Positions 1 to 7,951 of a stretch of DNA of 37,981 nucleotides are shown here, piece after piece (position 1 is the stretch's first letter; each line of letters starts with the position of its first letter). The notes under the pieces were generated by a model. That model saw only the letters and a list, made by a program, of their open reading frames with translations, was not told the origin of the DNA and searched no databases. The translations under genes were made by a program, and so were the position numbers. This DNA is from Candidatus Woesearchaeota archaeon (GTDB lineage Archaea; Nanobdellota; Nanobdellia; Woesearchaeales; UBA10216): contig JACPBX010000035.1 of the NCBI GenBank assembly GCA_016180085.1, positions 1 to 37,981 on the forward strand, given 5' to 3'.

Positions 1-1629
1 CTCGATTTTCCCGATTTTGTCAGAAGCGACCTTGCCCTTGAAGTCTGACAGCAGCTTCTCGGTTGAGTAAACAAGGGAGTCTGCCTGGTTTATTGTTTCA
101 GCTTCTTCCCTTCGCTGCTTGTCCTGCCCGGCAAACTCTTCCGCTTCCTTCCTCATCCTTTCAAGCTCTTTCTCGTCAAGCTTCTGGCTTGCCGTAATCT
201 TAATGCTCTGCTGCTTCCCTGTTCCGAGGTCTTTTGCGGTAACGTGCACTATGCCGTTTGCGTCAATGTCAAATGCGACCTCAATCTGGGGAATGCCTCT
301 TGGCGCAGGCGGTATTCCCACCAGGTCAAAGTTGCCAAGCAGCTTGTTGTCTCCGGCCATTGCCCTTTCTCCCTGGAACACCCTGATTGAAACAGCGGTC
401 TGGCTGTCAGCTGCCGTGCTGAACACCTGGCTCTTCTTTGTCGGGATTGTGGTGTTCCTTTCAATCAGCTTTGTTAATACTCCGCCAAGAGTCTCAATGC
501 CCAAGGACAGAGGGGTTACGTCCAAAAGCAGTATGTCCTTTACCTCGCCGGCAAGGATGCCAGCCTGGACAGCTGCGCCCATGGCAACACACTCCATCGG
601 GTCAATCCCGCGCTCGACCTTCTTGCCCATAAAGCTCTCAACAAATTTTTGCACAATGGGCATCCTGGTCGGGCCGCCAACAAGGATTATCTTGTCAACA
701 CTGTCTTTTGAAAGCTTCGCGTCAGCGATTGCGCGCTCAAGAGGCTGCCTGCAGCGGTCAACTATGGGCTGTATGAGCGACTCCAGTTTGGCCCTGGTAA
801 GCTTGTATGCAAAGTGCTTCGGGCCCTCGTTTGTTGCAGAGAGGAATGGCAGGTTAATCTCGCTGTCCAGCGTCGTTGACAGCTCAATCTTCGCCTTCTC
901 CGCAGCCTCTGACAGCCTTTGCATTGCAACCTTGTCCTTTGAAATGTCTATGCCCTCAAGCTTCCTGAACTCTGCAACGAGAAAATCAACCAGGACCTTG
1001 TCCATGTCTGTTCCGCCAAGCTGGGTGTCACCGGAAGTTGCCTTGACCTCGAACACGCCTTCCTCGCCCATTTCCATTATGGTAACGTCCAGGGTTCCGC
1101 CGCCAAGGTCAAACACCATGATGTTCGCCTTCTTGCCAAGCTTGTCCACGCCGTAAGCGAAAGCCGCGGCCGTGGGCTCATTCACAAGCCTCACTACTTC
1201 CAGGCCGGCAATTGCTCCTGCATCCTTTGTTGCCTGCCTCTGGTTGTCATCAAAGTATGCCGGGACGGTAATGACTGCCTTCTCAACCTTTTCGCCGAGA
1301 AATTCCTCAGCATCCCGCTTGATTTTCTGAAGTATGAATGCAGATATTTGCTGGGGAGTGTAGTCTTTGCCGCGGACTTTGAACTTGAAAGACGTTCCCA
1401 TCTTCCTCTTGGCAGCAAAAACCGTTCCTTCAGGGTTGCTGACGGCCTGCCTCTTTGCAGGCTCTCCCACGAGCATCTGGTCATCCTTTGCAAACGCAAC
1501 CACGCTTGGAAATGCCTTGCCGTAAAGCGAAGCGCCCTCGGCGCTTGGAATAATCTTCGGCTTGCCAGCTTCCATGTATGCGGCGGCAGAATTACTGGTG
1601 CCGAGGTCCACTCCAATCGTCTTTCCCAT
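1..1629 (-). CDS. dnaK: Hsp70 chaperone DnaK, 3' end outside the window
   Basis: ATP-dependent cytosolic Hsp70 chaperone. The reading frame is open from the start codon to base 1, giving 543 residues; the last part of the helical lid is off the window. Visible motifs: the N-terminal phosphate loop [30 protein letters not shown], the second phosphate motif MVFDLGGGT, the adenosine motif ILVGGPTRM, and the substrate-domain entry [10 protein letters not shown]. No indels are apparent. It follows grpE on the same strand. An ATG at 1635 overlaps the grpE stop (ATGA), but GGAGGT lies 8 nt before the ATG at 1629 and only 2 nt before 1635, so 1629 is preferred. Archaeal DnaK systems are considered bacterial in origin. 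A dnaJ gene would be expected just beyond base 1. Confidence 0.97.
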   Translation of the reverse strand, partial: MGKTIGVDLGTSNSAAAYMEAGKPKIIPSAEGASLYGKAFPSVVAFAKDDQMLVGEPAKRQAVSNPEGTVFAAKRKMGTSFKFKVRGKDYTPQQISAFILQKIKRDAEEFLGEKVEKAVITVPAYFDDNQRQATKDAGAIAGLEVVRLVNEPTAAAFAYGVDKLGKKANIMVFDLGGGTLDVTIMEMGEEGVFEVKATSGDTQLGGTDMDKVLVDFLVAEFRKLEGIDISKDKVAMQRLSEAAEKAKIELSTTLDSEINLPFLSATNEGPKHFAYKLTRAKLESLIQPIVDRCRQPLERAIADAKLSKDSVDKIILVGGPTRMPIVQKFVESFMGKKVERGIDPMECVAMGAAVQAGILAGEVKDILLLDVTPLSLGIETLGGVLTKLIERNTTIPTKKSQVFSTAADSQTAVSIRVFQGERAMAGDNKLLGNFDLVGIPPAPRGIPQIEVAFDIDANGIVHVTAKDLGTGKQQSIKITASQKLDEKELERMRKEAEEFAGQDKQRREEAETINQADSLVYSTEKLLSDFKGKVASDKIGKIE

Positions 1630-1631
1630 TT

Positions 1632-2240
1632 TCATTTACCTCCACTCACATTATTTTTATCATTTTTATCAGTATTTTTGTCAGCGCTGGCTTTCGCAAA
1701 CTTCAAAACCTTGACCTTGCTGTAGCGCAAAATCACATCGTTCAGCGCGTAGCCTTTCTGGAACTCCTCAACCACAACGCCGTCTCTTTTCTCGTCTGCA
1801 GTCTCTTCCTGCATCAAAACTTCATGCTTGTAAGGGTCAAATTTTTCACCGACTGCTTTTATCGGCCTGAGCCCCTGGGCCTCAAGGGCAGAGTAAAACT
1901 GGCCATAAATTAATTCAAGGCCCCTGGCAATTTTGTCATCCGCAGCTGCGGTTATGATTTTCCCGCTGTTGCTGCCGTTAGCAATTGACTTTAGTGCAAG
2001 CTCAAAGCTGTCGAGCACAGGCAGGAAGTTTTTCACAACCTCAGCAGCGGCGAATTGCCGGAACTGAACTTTTTCCTTATCAACGCGCTTCTTGTAATTC
2101 TCGAATTCTGCCTGGAGGCGCTGCAAAGAGTCCTTGTAATCATTCAGCTGCTTCGCCATGCTGTCTTCTGGCTCCTTTTGTTCAGCCGCTGCAGCAACGC
2201 CCTTGTTTTCCTTGCTTTTGTCCATTTTGGTTAAAGACAT
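1632..2240 (-). CDS. grpE: GrpE nucleotide exchange factor
   Basis: Cofactor that releases ADP from DnaK. The 202-residue protein has a charged low-complexity N-terminus, a predicted long coiled coil at about residues 25-70, and the C-terminal GrpE beta domain with [13 protein letters not shown] and a closing [12 protein letters not shown] segment. Length is normal for the family. The stop overlaps the first possible dnaK start, so the two are translationally linked. An internal ATG at 2225 is an alternative start. The TATA-like CTTTAAATATAAG around 2287-2275 lies about 40 nt upstream on the minus strand, giving a short leader. Confidence 0.95.
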   Translation of the reverse strand: MSLTKMDKSKENKGVAAAAEQKEPEDSMAKQLNDYKDSLQRLQAEFENYKKRVDKEKVQFRQFAAAEVVKNFLPVLDSFELALKSIANGSNSGKIITAAADDKIARGLELIYGQFYSALEAQGLRPIKAVGEKFDPYKHEVLMQEETADEKRDGVVVEEFQKGYALNDVILRYSKVKVLKFAKASADKNTDKNDKNNVSGGK

Positions 2241-2274
2241 TTTCGTTGATTTTAGGTCAACAGAAGATTGAGCT

Positions 2275-2348
2275 TATATTTAAAGATTTCGGTAGTGGAG
2301 AAGCTAAACTGCCACCGGTGTCGTTGTAACCGGAAAGGTTTAAATAGG
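2275..2348. promoter_or_regulatory. divergent promoter region grpE / HTH regulator
   Basis: Two TATA-like boxes face away from each other: CTTTAAATATAAG on the minus strand (about 2287-2275) for grpE and GGTTTAAATAG on the plus strand (about 2337-2347) for the HTH remnant. The plus-strand box is about 30 nt before the ATG at 2373, typical of leaderless archaeal mRNA. Between them lies an imperfect inverted pair around CCGGT/ACCGG (2313-2333), a possible operator. That a regulator beside grpE-dnaK would control it is inference. Confidence 0.6.
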
Positions 2349-2372
2349 GCAACAGACGGATATGCAATTGCC

Positions 2373-2630
2373 ATGATAATCAGGGAACAGCGCATAACCA
2401 TAATAAGGGTGTCAAGGCCAAGGCAGCACAACGTCAATGACGAGCTCAAGTGGCTTGGCCATTCGCTGGGCCTGTTCAGCGAAAGGGACAAGGACAGCTC
2501 CCTTTACAGGCTTTTCGTCGAGCTTATCAAGAGCACCAGGGGCAACAGGCCCATTACCAGTGATGAGCTTGCGTCAAGGAGATTGCAAGGCAGATTGATG
2601 AGGAGCTTGAGCTTTGAGTTCTGCATTTAA
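2373..2630 (+). pseudogene. winged-helix regulator with internal deletion
   Basis: The first part reads as a DPANN-type transcriptional regulator of about 150 residues as I remember the family: an N-terminal IIRVSRPRQHNVNDELKWLG segment, a DKDSSLYRLFVELIKSTR helix, then SDELAS, the start of the HTH. The frame then runs into an unrelated tail and stops after 85 residues. In the next frame the same DNA encodes KEIARQIDEELEL followed by a stop, which looks like the native C-terminus of such a regulator. The recognition helix and wing, roughly 60-70 codons, are missing between about 2572 and 2580. A real deletion or an assembly collapse would both give this. The family identity comes from remembered sequence patterns, not a search. 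Confidence 0.55.
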
Positions 2631-2650
2631 CTTTAACTAACGCAAAAATT

Positions 2651-3055
2651 TTAGAAAGTCTCTTCCTGGGGACCGGCAGCCTGCGGCTCTTCGGTCTGGA
2701 CGCTTGTGGCGCCAATCTTTGCCCTGTAAATCTGCGCAAATGAAGGCGTTGCTATAATGTAGTCATCGCCAAAGCCGGCAAGGTCGCCTGACACTGCATC
2801 TGCTGTTTTCTTAAGCTTGCTTATTGCCCTCTTCAGCTCTATGATGTCCTTGTCCTTCAGGGGCCTGATGTTGACAATGGCTATAGTGTTCCCATCGCGC
2901 AGAGCATCAACAACATTCTTGATGTCCTGGAAGTTTTCCATAACAAAAGGCCTTACAACAACCTTGCCCCTTGCCTCGGCTGCGGTTGTGTCGAGCTCAA
3001 CATACTCCTTTTCCCCGCCTTCGCTGATGGCTTCGGGCTCCCTGCCGCCCATCAT
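2651..3055 (-). CDS. sepF: SepF-like cell division protein
   Basis: Archaeal SepF homologue (DUF552), the membrane anchor that recruits FtsZ to the division site. About 134 residues: an acidic N-terminus, then the SepF core from VVRPFVMENFQDIKNVVDAL through AIVNIRPLKDKDIIELK, and a closing DDYIIATPSFAQIYR. The polar QTEEPQ tail is disordered. GTG at 3061 and ATG at 3055 or 3052 are all possible starts. The TATA-like CTTTAAATATGCG sits at about 3130-3118, giving a leader of roughly 40 nt. I did not see the N-terminal amphipathic membrane-targeting helix clearly, so the true start may lie elsewhere. Confidence 0.88.
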   Translation of the reverse strand: MMGGREPEAISEGGEKEYVELDTTAAEARGKVVVRPFVMENFQDIKNVVDALRDGNTIAIVNIRPLKDKDIIELKRAISKLKKTADAVSGDLAGFGDDYIIATPSFAQIYRAKIGATSVQTEEPQAAGPQEETF

Positions 3056-3241
3056 GTTCACGATTTTTGCCTTAACATTTCGATGATTTGTTTTTCAGAC
3101 AGTTTTACCTGATATAGCGCATATTTAAAGTTTGTGTTTTAATTCCGGCAATTGTTATCCGTCGCAGTGGTGACTGGCAAAAAAAGAAGCGACGACAGAT
3201 AAATTTTAATAGTTGTTGCCGAATTTGCCCATTGAGTAAAA

Positions 3242-3934
3242 ATGGTGCCCTTTATTGTTGTGAATTTCAAAACTTACAAGGAAGGCACGGGCGGGAATGC
3301 AGTAAAGCTGGCGAAAATGTGCGAAGCAGCGGCTTTGAAAGCGAAAAACAAGGTAAAAGTGGCTGTTGCTGTCCAGGCCACTGACATATTCAGGGTTGCG
3401 GCAGCGGTTGACACGGCAGTGGTTGAAGTCTTTGCACAGCACATTGACGCAAACGGCCAGGGAAAATCAACGGGGTTTGTCATTGCAGAAGCCGTTAAGG
3501 AGGCAGGGGCTTCCGGAACGCTGCTGAACCATGCCGAGCACAAGATTACAGACATCGCAAAGCGCATTGCAACGGCAAAAGCTGCAAAGCTGGCAACTGT
3601 CGTGTGCGCGGCTGATGTTGCAGAAGCAAAAACGATAGCATCACTCACGCCATCGCCTGATTACATAGCAATTGAGCTTCCTGAACTGATAGGAACGCTG
3701 GTTTCTGTATCAAAGGCGAATCCTGAGGTCATCACATCTTCAATTGCTGAAGTCAGAAAGATAAAAAACATCCCTGTGCTGTGCGGAGCCGGGATAGCTA
3801 ATGGGGAAGATGTTCGAAAAGCTGTTGAGCTAGGAACAGTTGGCATACTCGTTGCAACTGCGGTCGTGCTGGCAAAGAACCCGGAAAAGGCGCTGGCGGA
3901 ACTAATAAAAGGAATCGGTGAAGATGGAAAGTGA
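3242..3934 (+). CDS. tpiA: triosephosphate isomerase (archaeal type)
   Basis: Interconverts dihydroxyacetone phosphate and glyceraldehyde 3-phosphate. At 230 residues it has the short archaeal form. Catalytic residues are in place: Asn8 and Lys10 in VVNFKTY, His97 in LLNHAEHK, and Glu145 in IELPELIGT. The phosphate-binding CGAGIANGEDVRKA follows near residue 181. Loop 6 reads GTLVSVS where most archaeal enzymes have GTGIPVS, a mild departure. A TATA-like AAATTTTAATAG at about 3201-3212 lies some 30 nt before the ATG, so the mRNA is nearly leaderless. The 3' end overlaps the next small gene by 11 nt. With the mutase and enolase at 16-19 kb it covers part of lower glycolysis. Confidence 0.95.
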   Translation: MVPFIVVNFKTYKEGTGGNAVKLAKMCEAAALKAKNKVKVAVAVQATDIFRVAAAVDTAVVEVFAQHIDANGQGKSTGFVIAEAVKEAGASGTLLNHAEHKITDIAKRIATAKAAKLATVVCAADVAEAKTIASLTPSPDYIAIELPELIGTLVSVSKANPEVITSSIAEVRKIKNIPVLCGAGIANGEDVRKAVELGTVGILVATAVVLAKNPEKALAELIKGIGEDGK

Positions 3935-4109
3935 AGTAAAGATTAGGTTAAGCATACCCCGAAAGATGCACGACCAGATGAAGCAGCATCCGGAGATTGA
4001 CTGGAATGAGGCGGCAGTCAGAGAAATAAGCAAGCAGTTTGCTGCAGCCGGCATAAGAGTAGAGGAAAAGGGGCACCAAAACCCGAAATCGAACCACCAC
4101 AAACTTTAA
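3924..4109 (+). CDS. small ribbon-helix-helix-like protein
   Basis: A 61-residue basic protein starting inside the last codons of tpiA. Its core, [19 protein letters not shown] followed by [17 protein letters not shown], has the beta-strand-helix-helix pattern of MetJ/Arc/CopG DNA-binding proteins, which act as dimers. The tail is polar. It could regulate tpiA or be an orphan antitoxin; no toxin gene is adjacent. The stop codon TAA overlaps the TATA box of the EF-1alpha gene. I assign the fold by pattern only. GTG at 3918 is an alternative start. Confidence 0.6.
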   Translation: MESEVKIRLSIPRKMHDQMKQHPEIDWNEAAVREISKQFAAAGIRVEEKGHQNPKSNHHKL

Positions 4110-4113
4110 ATAG
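4102..4113 (+). promoter_or_regulatory. TATA box of the EF-1alpha gene
   Basis: The sequence AACTTTAAATAG is a typical archaeal TATA element. The predicted start of transcription is near 4132, only about 13 nt before the first recognisable EF-1alpha codon. In an intact leaderless gene the ATG should lie near 4132 and the GHVDHGKS codons about 45 nt later, so the spacing shows that coding DNA is missing here. Confidence 0.7.
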
Positions 4114-4144
4114 GACTGGAAAATCCTCGCTTCTGCGATTTTAC

Positions 4145-5425
4145 GTAGACCACGGCAAGTCAACCACAGTAGGCAGGCTGCTGTATGACACCGGCAACAT
4201 AGACGAGCAGAGCATGAGGAAGCTCCAGGACAGGGCCAAGGAAGTCGGGAAGCCCGGATTCGAGTTCGCATTCGCGATGGACACACTTGAAGAAGAGCAG
4301 AAGAGGGGCGTAACCATTGACCTCAGCCACAGGAAGTTTGAGACTGACAAGTACTACTTCACAATCATAGATGCACCTGGCCACAGGGACTTCATAAAGA
4401 ACATGATAACAGGCACAAGCCAGGCAGACGCTGCTGTGCTGGTAATATCTGCAAACAAGGGCGAAGCTGAAGGTGGCATGAAGAGGCCTGACGATTCAGG
4501 CCCAGGCGGGCAGACTTATGAGCACATATTCCTCTCCAGGACGCTGGGCGTTGCCCAGATGGTAGTAGCCATTAACAAGATGGACATGGCAAACTACGAC
4601 CAGAAGCGGTTTGAGGAAGTCAAGAACAGCGCTTCGCAGATTCTCAAAGGGGTTGGCTATGACGTTACAAAGCTGCAGTTCGTGCCAACAGCATCCTACC
4701 TTGGCGACAACCTCACCAAGAAGTCAGACAAGATGCCCTGGTACACGGGCCCTTCGCTTCTTGAGGCAATGAACAGCTTAAAGGCTCCTGAAAAGCCGAC
4801 GCAGCTCCCGCTCAGGCTGCCAATACAGGACGTTTATGAGATCAAAGGCATAGGCGCAGTGCCAGTAGGAAGGGTGGAAACCGGCATAATGAAGGTCAAC
4901 GACAAGATCATCGCTGTGCCGGCAAGGGAAGGAAAGGGCGTAACAGGTGAGGTCAAGAGCATAGAGATGCACCACGAGGCAATGCAGCAGGCTGAGCCTG
5001 GAGACAACGTGGGCTTCTCGGTAAGGGGCATGAACAAGCAGGACATAGCAAGAGGAGATGTCATTGGCCATGCCTCAAACCCGCCAACAGTCGCAAAGGA
5101 GTTCACAGCGCGCATAGTCGTGCTGAACCACCCGAACGTTCTCACAGTTGGCTACACTCCGGTGTTCCACATACACACGGCGCAGATTGCATGCAAGATA
5201 ACCGAGCTTGTCAAGCAGATTAACCCGGCTACGGGCGAAACGCTGAAGGAGAAACCCGACTTCCTGAAGAACGGCGAGGTTGCCATAGTCAAGGTCCAGC
5301 CAACAGGCGGACAGGGACTTGTCATCGAAAAGCAGCAGGATATACCGCAGCTGGCAAGGTTCGCAGTCAGGGACTCAGGCAGCACAGTGGCAGCGGGACA
5401 GTGCATTGACGTTGTGAAGAAGTAG
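4145..5425 (+). CDS. tuf: translation elongation factor EF-1alpha, 5' end missing
   Basis: GTPase that delivers aminoacyl-tRNA to the ribosome. From base 4145 the frame encodes [18 protein letters not shown] and 426 residues in all: G1 VDHGKS, G2 RGVTIDL, G3 DAPGHRDF, G4 NKMD, then the two beta-barrel domains ending [12 protein letters not shown]. The usual start (a short lysine-rich leader plus strand beta1 and the first Gly of the P-loop, about 15 codons) is absent. Upstream the frame stays open to 4010 but has no ATG, GTG or TTG. The first later ATG (4214) would remove the P-loop. A short imperfect hairpin, AAAAT...ATTTT with a CGC/GCG core, lies at 4120-4142. Being universal, the gene must be intact somewhere in the organism, so the break may be an assembly fault. 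Confidence 0.9.
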   Translation, partial: VDHGKSTTVGRLLYDTGNIDEQSMRKLQDRAKEVGKPGFEFAFAMDTLEEEQKRGVTIDLSHRKFETDKYYFTIIDAPGHRDFIKNMITGTSQADAAVLVISANKGEAEGGMKRPDDSGPGGQTYEHIFLSRTLGVAQMVVAINKMDMANYDQKRFEEVKNSASQILKGVGYDVTKLQFVPTASYLGDNLTKKSDKMPWYTGPSLLEAMNSLKAPEKPTQLPLRLPIQDVYEIKGIGAVPVGRVETGIMKVNDKIIAVPAREGKGVTGEVKSIEMHHEAMQQAEPGDNVGFSVRGMNKQDIARGDVIGHASNPPTVAKEFTARIVVLNHPNVLTVGYTPVFHIHTAQIACKITELVKQINPATGETLKEKPDFLKNGEVAIVKVQPTGGQGLVIEKQQDIPQLARFAVRDSGSTVAAGQCIDVVKK

Positions 5426-5460
5426 AAATTGCTTTCTTCCGCTTCTTTTTTCTTTTCTTA
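5426..5460 (+). terminator. T-rich terminator after EF-1alpha
   Basis: Directly after the stop codon comes a pyrimidine-rich run with CTTCTTTTTTCTTTTCTT at about 5442-5459. Oligo-T tracts without a strong hairpin are the usual archaeal transcription terminators. The next gene has its own TATA box at about 5472-5481. Confidence 0.6.
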
Positions 5461-5504
5461 TATGTGCAGAATAATTATAAATGCCTTTGGCCTGAAACAC
5501 CAAT

Positions 5505-6110
5505 ATGGACCAAGCGGAATACGCAAAAGAATACGATGAACTCGTGGTGAAGATTCACAGATTGTACGAGAGCATGTTCAGCGTGAACGAGTGGACTTCC
5601 CACAACATGGGAAGGTCCTGGGAGATTAAAGTCACGTATGGCGGCGTTCTCACGCATTCCTGGCACCGCACGGCAATATTGGAGTCTATTCTGGCCGCGT
5701 CGGGGTTCGTACGCATACTGAGACACTATTCTCCGGTCTTTTCAAGGCTGCAAGCGGTTTGGCCGATGCACTGCCTCGTGAATCTTTACGTCGCGAATCG
5801 GTTTTTCCACGGAAACGTTGGCGAGCTGGCAAAGACTGCGGAGGAATTCCGGAAGGAGTATCATGTGGTTGCCGCGAGGATACAAGATATGATAAATGCG
5901 TCCATTCAGGGCAGAAGGTTGCCCATAAAAGCGCTCATGATGTACTATGTTGTCCTGATGAAAATCCGGTCCAGCCGGGCTTTTGCGCCGTTTTTCACCC
6001 ACCCAACCTACAGGGGTTATCTGGAAGATGCTGTTAAGTCGCTAGGGAACCAGCTGAATGGTGATTTCTTTCAACGCCTGCGCATGAGGGACGACTTATA
6101 CAACGTCTAA
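5505..6110 (+). CDS. hypothetical protein, 201 residues
   Basis: I do not recognise this protein. It is soluble by eye, rich in aromatic and basic residues, and mostly helical, with a Trp/His-rich stretch GVLTHSWHRTAILES at about residues 45-60 and a segment LPIKALMMYYVVLMKIRSS near residue 150 that is hydrophobic but probably a buried helix. A TATA box (AATTATAAATG) about 30 nt before the ATG supports a leaderless transcript. It sits between EF-1alpha and uS10, which are usually adjacent in archaea, so it looks inserted into a translation operon. No signal peptide, metal-binding motif or nucleotide-binding loop is evident. Confidence 0.65.
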   Translation: MDQAEYAKEYDELVVKIHRLYESMFSVNEWTSHNMGRSWEIKVTYGGVLTHSWHRTAILESILAASGFVRILRHYSPVFSRLQAVWPMHCLVNLYVANRFFHGNVGELAKTAEEFRKEYHVVAARIQDMINASIQGRRLPIKALMMYYVVLMKIRSSRAFAPFFTHPTYRGYLEDAVKSLGNQLNGDFFQRLRMRDDLYNV

Positions 6111-6209
6111 CGGCTGCCCCCATACGAGATTTTTTTGAAGAGTTTCTAAACACGATAAATGCGCCAGGCCGAAACAATTAGCTTTATAAACTCCCTCCGA
6201 ATTCTGCAC

Positions 6210-6248
6210 ATGTCAGGCAGCGGTAATAATTGCTGTGATTGCTGTTAA
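6210..6248 (+). CDS. possible 12-codon leader peptide before uS10
   Basis: A TATA box (CTTTATAAAC, 6182-6191) lies 23 nt before an ATG at 6210, the normal distance for a leaderless start. The frame from that ATG reads MSGSGNNCCDCC and then TAA at 6246-6248. It ends 33 nt before the uS10 start. Four cysteines in the last five residues are unusual and suggest a translated leader or chance; nothing else supports translation. Confidence 0.3.
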   Translation: MSGSGNNCCDCC

Positions 6249-6281
6249 AGCAGCGAAAGGGCATTACTGTTGCATACAAAC

Positions 6282-6593
6282 ATGCAAAAGGCCAGAATAA
6301 AGCTCGCAAGCACGGACATTGAAAAGATAAACTCTGTATGCACGTCCATAAAGGACATAGTTGAAAGAACAGGCGTTGACATGCACGGGCCCATCCCGCT
6401 TCCCACAAGAAAGCTAAAAGTCACAACAAGAAAATGCCCCTGTGGTGACGGAAAGGCAACATGGGACAGGTTCGAGATGCGCATCCATAAAAGGCTGATT
6501 GACCTCGGCGTTGACGAGCGCGCGTTAAGGCTTGTGATGAGAGTGCCAATTCCTGAAGGTCTCAATATAGAGATTGAGATGCTTGAGAAGTAA
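6282..6593 (+). CDS. rpsJ: ribosomal protein uS10
   Basis: Small-subunit head protein, 103 residues from the ATG at 6282. The archaeal pattern is clear: [18 protein letters not shown] at the start, [16 protein letters not shown] in the extended loop, then [13 protein letters not shown] and a C-terminal [18 protein letters not shown] at 6270 is a possible but less likely start. The TATA box at 6182-6191 leaves a leader of about 70 nt that contains a 12-codon mini-frame and a small GCTG/CAGC hairpin at about 6241-6254. Confidence 0.95.
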   Translation: MQKARIKLASTDIEKINSVCTSIKDIVERTGVDMHGPIPLPTRKLKVTTRKCPCGDGKATWDRFEMRIHKRLIDLGVDERALRLVMRVPIPEGLNIEIEMLEK

Positions 6594-6647
6594 GTTTGGT
6601 ATGGTTCTGGATAATAAAAAAGAAAAAGCGTAATCGGTATGCGCTTA

Positions 6648-6816
6648 GATCGTGCCCAACGATCATGCGGATTCAAACAGCCCTTTTTGCTGCGGCAAAA
6701 CCCAAATCGTGCATAGCACGATTGGGCCCAGTCGTCTTTCAGACGACTTGGGAGCGCTGGCGGAAAACGTCAGTTTTGGATTGACCCTTTTTCCTAAAAG
6801 GGTCACGCTCCCGGCG
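6648..6816 (+). repeat. tRNA-Ser-derived fragment filled with hairpins
   Basis: The left end, GATCGTGCCCAACGATC then ATGCGG and TTCAAA, matches the variable arm and T arm of the tRNA-like gene at 14180-14291. The right end, TCCCGGC plus G (6809-6816), matches its acceptor 3' strand. Between A6677 and about 6804 sit several hairpins: AATCGTGC with loop ATA (6705-6723), AGTCGTCT with loop TTC (6730-6748), AAAAC/GTTTT (about 6764-6777) and TGACCCTTTT with loop TCCT (6782-6805). The 5' tRNA half and the anticodon arm are missing, and the T stem pairs only partly, so it is probably not a functional tRNA. It lies between uS10 and prs. Confidence 0.6.
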
Positions 6817-6913
6817 CATCAATTCTTCAGCAATGAAACAATCAAATTTAAATACTACTGCGGATTCGATTTCTACAGGGGTTGGCAAAATCGCAAAAGA
6901 AGACGGCAGCTAC

Positions 6914-7873
6914 GTGAAGTTGGTTGCTGGCACCGCTGTGCCTGAACTGGCAAAAGAGATTTCTAGGAACGTTGGCATCCCGCTTGTCAAGGCAGACATA
7001 GGGAGGTTCACGAATGGCGAGAGCAGAGTTGAGATTCTCGAGTCAGTAAGAGGAGCTGATGTTTTTCTGATACAGTCAACGTGCCCTCCGGTGAACGACA
7101 ATGTCGTGGAGCTTCTGCTCATAATGGACGCGCTCAGGAGGGCGTCTGCCAACTCAATCAACCTGATGGTGCCTTACTTCGGCTATGCCAAGCAGGACAA
7201 GAAGAAAACAGGCAGGGAGCCTATCTCAGCTAAGGTCATGGCAGACCTGATGGAAAATGCCGGGGCTGCGAGGCTGGTTACGATAGACCTACACGCGCAG
7301 CAGATTGAGGGCTTCTTCGACATACCGGTAGATAATCTTTCGGCAATATATCTTTTTGCCGAATATTTCAGGAGCAAGGGGATAAAGGATACGGTTGTTG
7401 TAACTCCTGACGCGGGCGGCACCAAGAGGGCGAGGGACCTTGCCAATGCCATGCAGGCAGAAAGGATTGCCATAATTGACAAGTACAGGCCGGACTGGAG
7501 AAAGGCAGATGCCATGAATGTAATAGGGAAGGTTGAGGGCATGAATGCCATAATCGTTGACGACTTCATAGACACAGGAGGCAGCATGGTTGAGGCAGTA
7601 AAGGCTGTCAGGAACCACAAGGCGGAAAAGATATGGGTAGCGTGCACACACCCTCTTCTGACTGACCCGGCTACAGAAAGGCTGAAAGCCCTGAACGACT
7701 CTGGCGAAGTGGAAGGATTTGTTTTCACCGACACCATCCCAATACCGAAGCAGAAAATGCTGAAGAACTATGAGGTAATATCCACAGCACCGATGCTTGC
7801 AGACACCATAGAAAGGATTGCCAGGGGATTCTCGCTCCACCCTTACAGGTCAAACTCAGACAAAAAGGCATAA
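6914..7873 (+). CDS. prs: ribose-phosphate pyrophosphokinase (PRPP synthetase)
   Basis: Makes phosphoribosyl pyrophosphate from ribose 5-phosphate and ATP for nucleotide synthesis. It has two phosphoribosyltransferase-like domains: RFTNGESRVEI and RGADVFLIQS early on, the signature DLHAQQIEGFFDIPVDNL in the middle, and the PRPP loop IIVDDFIDTGGSM. The GTG at 6914 gives YV/KLVAG, where family members usually begin, and a 319-residue protein. An in-frame ATG at 6833 would add 27 residues, but the TATA-like AAATTTAAATACT (about 6843-6855) lies after that ATG, so the longer form could not come from this promoter. The C-terminus is slightly longer than usual. Confidence 0.94.
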   Translation: MKLVAGTAVPELAKEISRNVGIPLVKADIGRFTNGESRVEILESVRGADVFLIQSTCPPVNDNVVELLLIMDALRRASANSINLMVPYFGYAKQDKKKTGREPISAKVMADLMENAGAARLVTIDLHAQQIEGFFDIPVDNLSAIYLFAEYFRSKGIKDTVVVTPDAGGTKRARDLANAMQAERIAIIDKYRPDWRKADAMNVIGKVEGMNAIIVDDFIDTGGSMVEAVKAVRNHKAEKIWVACTHPLLTDPATERLKALNDSGEVEGFVFTDTIPIPKQKMLKNYEVISTAPMLADTIERIARGFSLHPYRSNSDKKA

Positions 7874-7951
7874 GACATTCTAACTTTTCAATCTTCTTGC
7901 CGAAGTGAAAGTGGCAAACCTTTAAAAACACCCCAGCGTTTTCCCGGTGCC

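Noticed and set aside
119-1156. Long plus-strand open frame of 345 codons opposite dnaK
   Set aside because: It is the mirror of a perfect DnaK coding sequence, has a Ser/Ala-rich composition typical of antisense frames, and no promoter.
4214-5425. EF-1alpha starting at the ATG at 4214
   Set aside because: This would remove the GTP-binding P-loop, whose codons are clearly present just upstream from 4145.
6245-6676. Minus-strand frame of 143 codons starting NPHDRWAR, with a second at 14253 sharing the same start
   Set aside because: The shared residues come from the tRNA-derived repeat read in one frame; the remainder is antisense to uS10 in one case and non-coding in the other.
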